From positions 13,949,501-14,013,500 of the forward strand of contig JAEOAD010000052.1 in the NCBI GenBank assembly GCA_036365145.1: a stretch of 64,000 nt of DNA, written 5' to 3'. Source of the DNA: Orientallactaga sibirica (Eukaryota > Chordata > Mammalia > Rodentia > Dipodidae). A program made the position numbers and the translations under genes. The notes under the pieces are model-generated. The model was not told the origin of the DNA and searched no databases. It saw only the letters and a list, made by a program, of their open reading frames with translations. Numbering within the stretch: position 1 is the first letter of the stretch; the number at the start of each line of letters is the position of its first letter. Positions 57,424-64,000 of the stretch are shown piece by piece.

Positions 57424-57429
57424 TTTATT
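57424..57429 (-). promoter_or_regulatory. Candidate PPP1CB poly(A) signal
   Basis: TTTATT on + reads AATAAA on -, with a TG-rich stretch about 40-50 bases further along -. It sits at the left limit of the repeat-poor block, which would give a 3' UTR of about 2.2 kb. Earlier alternative sites are possible. Confidence 0.45.
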
Positions 57430-59583
57430 TCAAGTAGCAGTACTGCCAAGTAATTTATGATGAACAAATATTTGTCTATATGTGTAAAAGCTGTTAAAGT
57501 GGTTTAAAAAGGTGTCAATAATTTTCAGCAAATGGAAGGTGAAGGTCAACACTAGAGATTTCCATGCCATGGCATGCACATACCCACCTGCGCGCGCACA
57601 CATGCGCACGCAGAGATTTAAACAATGCTGTGAACCAGGTATGGTGGTGCACACCAGTAATCTCAGCACTAAGGAGGAAGAAGCAGGAGGATCAAAGCAA
57701 ATTTGAGGCCAGCCTGGCCTACCTAACAAGGTCTAGGCCAGCCAGGGCTATGCTGCCATTAAATACGAAGTTATGAAATCACAGTATGTGTGATCTAATG
57801 GGATACATGTGCAGTTCGCAAACACATTCAGAGAAAAATAAATTCAGTACATGCCAGTATATGCTTAAATGTTTTATGGTAAAGAAAAAAAAAAAACAGA
57901 ATAACAAGTCAGACTTCATATCAATTAGACAACTTTTACTAAATGAGAAAACTACATTTAAAATGTGCTTTAAAACAAAATGGAATTAGAAAAAAAGAAG
58001 ACATAGCATTTTAAAGAACTTTTGCACTGTGCTGAAAATCAAGTATTTCTTGCAGTAATACAATGCGTCAATCCATAAAATGTTAACAGAATTCTCAGTT
58101 TAACATTTTTCAAAGACAATATTAAGGTTCACATATATGGTAGCACACAGAAGGGCATTATAAATACATGTCCATCCCTATGAAGCTTACAAATTTGACA
58201 ATGCTCAATAGAGATTTTAGAATAACATCCAATAGTGTCACATCCAAAGAATCACAAATCTGTGTCCTGTAAGCTCTCCTAAAATCTTTGCAGACTTTTT
58301 ACTCCTTGCCATTTGTTAATGCTAACACTTAGAAAAGAAAAGAACAAAAGAGATCAGGAAAAGAAATGCGGCAATAAACTCTTGCTCATGGTACAGAAAT
58401 TATTGCTACTATACTTCACTACAAAGCATGTCTATACAATATCATGACCTTTGATTATGAACTCAGAATAAAAATCTTTAGTGACAGAGCCTTACAACTG
58501 TATACAACATTCACACAGCAATTAGACAGTGAAGCACCCAATACTCAAAGTTGACAAAATGTCCCACTGACCAGCATTCATATAAATACATCGTTCGGAT
58601 ACAGAGAAGAAAGAAGAGAGCGTCAGCTTTCCAAGGCTTGTCAAAAAAGAATTTTTGTGTTCTGTGGATCTAAAAAGAAACAACCAACCAACCAAAACCC
58701 CAAAACAAAACCGATGCAGGTGAGGGTGTCACCAGAAAGTTAAGCATGCCAAAAGGTGTTCGTGCGAATTAAAACCTAAATCCAAGGTACCACATAATCA
58801 CATTACCAACTAGTTGGGTAATACTATATGATCCTTATCTTATAGATAAATAAAATGCTACTGCACAATAGAGCATCAATAAATTAAAGGTTAGAGTGCA
58901 CAAATCCAAATCAGTGGCAATTTTGTAAAAAGCAAAGTTTACCCAAACTGATTAAAATAATTGGATTGGAAAGTTTGTATAGTTTTAAAAACCAATTTCT
59001 AAAATTCCTTTTACTCAATGAGGCCTAATAAGCTAAAACACAAAAGTAGGCAAGCAAAGAAAAATAGTTGGTAAATGTCTTTAAAGCTCTTCCCATATTT
59101 CATTTTTTAAAAGATTTAGGGGGGAAAAATGAAAAGTAATTACCATTATTCTAGCAAAAACAAACAAACAAACAAAACAAAACAAAACAAAACAAGCCCA
59201 AAATAATTAAACAAGCAAGCAACACTAAAGCCACCTTTACACAGATGGGTCATCATGCTTTCATCTGGTTTAACTATCACATCTAGTTTCACTGGGATGC
59301 TTTTCAACTTTAAAAACTGTGATACGTGAAGATGTAACTTTAATGTATAATTTTGAATTTGGATTTAACTTTGTTGAATATCATAACAGCGTATGCTTAT
59401 TACAATACAGTGTAGCACATCTTTCTATTAGAAAAAAATTTAAGATCCTTTACCCGTCTCCTTAAGTTAAAGGTGTGACATCATAAAGGGTGTCAAATGG
59501 CTGGATGGTTTTACAGTGCACACTTATATATTATGAAGTATGTCCTTAGCAAATCTGATGGTTTCTTTCCAGAATTCCTTTCT
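57430..59583 (-). other. Ppp1cb: PPP1CB 3' UTR
   Basis: Over 2 kb of AT-rich DNA that stays almost free of SINEs in a window otherwise packed with them. The exception is one old B1 on + at about 57625-57750. PPP1CB is known to have a multi-kilobase 3' UTR. CAAAA repeats occur at 59160-59195 and TTTTTG-type tracts near 58640. Exact end not established. Confidence 0.65.
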
Positions 59584-59688
59584 TCACCTTTTCTTCGGTG
59601 GATTAGCTGTTCGAGGTGGAGTGACGGGACGACCAGAATTCAGTCCACCATACTGATACTTGGCTTTCTTTTCAGATGGTTTCAATAT
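59584..59688 (-). CDS. Ppp1cb: PPP1CB last coding exon (C-terminal tail)
   Basis: Acceptor TTCTTTCAAG. It encodes residues 294-327: [20 protein letters not shown], then [14 protein letters not shown], with stop TGA at 59586-59584. The flexible tail distinguishes the PP1 isoforms. Thr316 in RPVTPPR is the conserved inhibitory CDK site (equivalent to T320 of PP1 alpha). Identical to the mammalian beta tail as I know it. Confidence 0.97.
   Translation of the reverse strand: MLKPSEKKAKYQYGGLNSGRPVTPPRTANPPKKR

Positions 59689-64000
<4,312 letters not shown>

Overview
This is nuclear DNA of a rodent. More than half of it is retrotransposon sequence, and coding DNA occurs only as short exons with GT/AG borders. 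B1 (7SL-derived) SINEs, B3- and B4-like SINEs and ORR1/MaLR-like LTRs point to the mouse-related (myodont) rodents. The dominant tRNA-like SINEs differ from mouse B2, so a jerboa or jumping-mouse relative (Dipodoidea) is my best guess; this rests on memory of repeat families, not a search. Below, T1 is the main tRNA-like SINE (A-box like TGGCTTAGTGGTTAAGGC, B-box like GGTTCGATTCC, TC-rich tail, AATAAA). T2 is a related family with a GATGCAAAGTGACGCAAGG block. T1C is a T1 variant with an internal repeat and an extra 3' tail.

Three protein genes are present in the order expected for the mammalian PPP1CB-SPDYA-TRMT61B block (human 2p23), here reversed. (1) The last four coding exons of TRMT61B, a mitochondrial tRNA/rRNA m1A methyltransferase, lie on + at 3203-7237. 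(2) All six coding exons of SPDYA (Speedy/RINGO A, a cyclin-independent CDK activator) lie on - from 46497 down to 7480. They join into an intact 311-codon frame. A CpG island at 50815-51450 is its likely promoter. (3) The last three coding exons of PPP1CB (protein phosphatase 1 beta catalytic subunit) lie on - from 63176 down to 59584, followed by a long repeat-poor 3' UTR.

Layout: 1-7240, end of TRMT61B; 7240-7580, tail-to-tail contact of TRMT61B and SPDYA; 7480-51250, the SPDYA locus, with introns full of SINEs, a nested L1/LTR stack at 17560-21673, an old mammalian L1 at 27420-28680 and several solo LTRs; 50815-51450, CpG island with a 43-bp E-box minisatellite; 51450-57400, intergenic repeats; 57400-64000, end of PPP1CB.

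The points most worth a second look are: a one-base frameshift, plus loss of a glycine codon, in TRMT61B beside two intact neighbours; CACGTG boxes repeated in the SPDYA CpG island; reciprocal use of splice-acceptor tracts as possible poly(A) signals where TRMT61B and SPDYA meet; and a composite SINE subfamily with its own tail. I found no prokaryotic-type system, CRISPR array or free-standing RNA gene.
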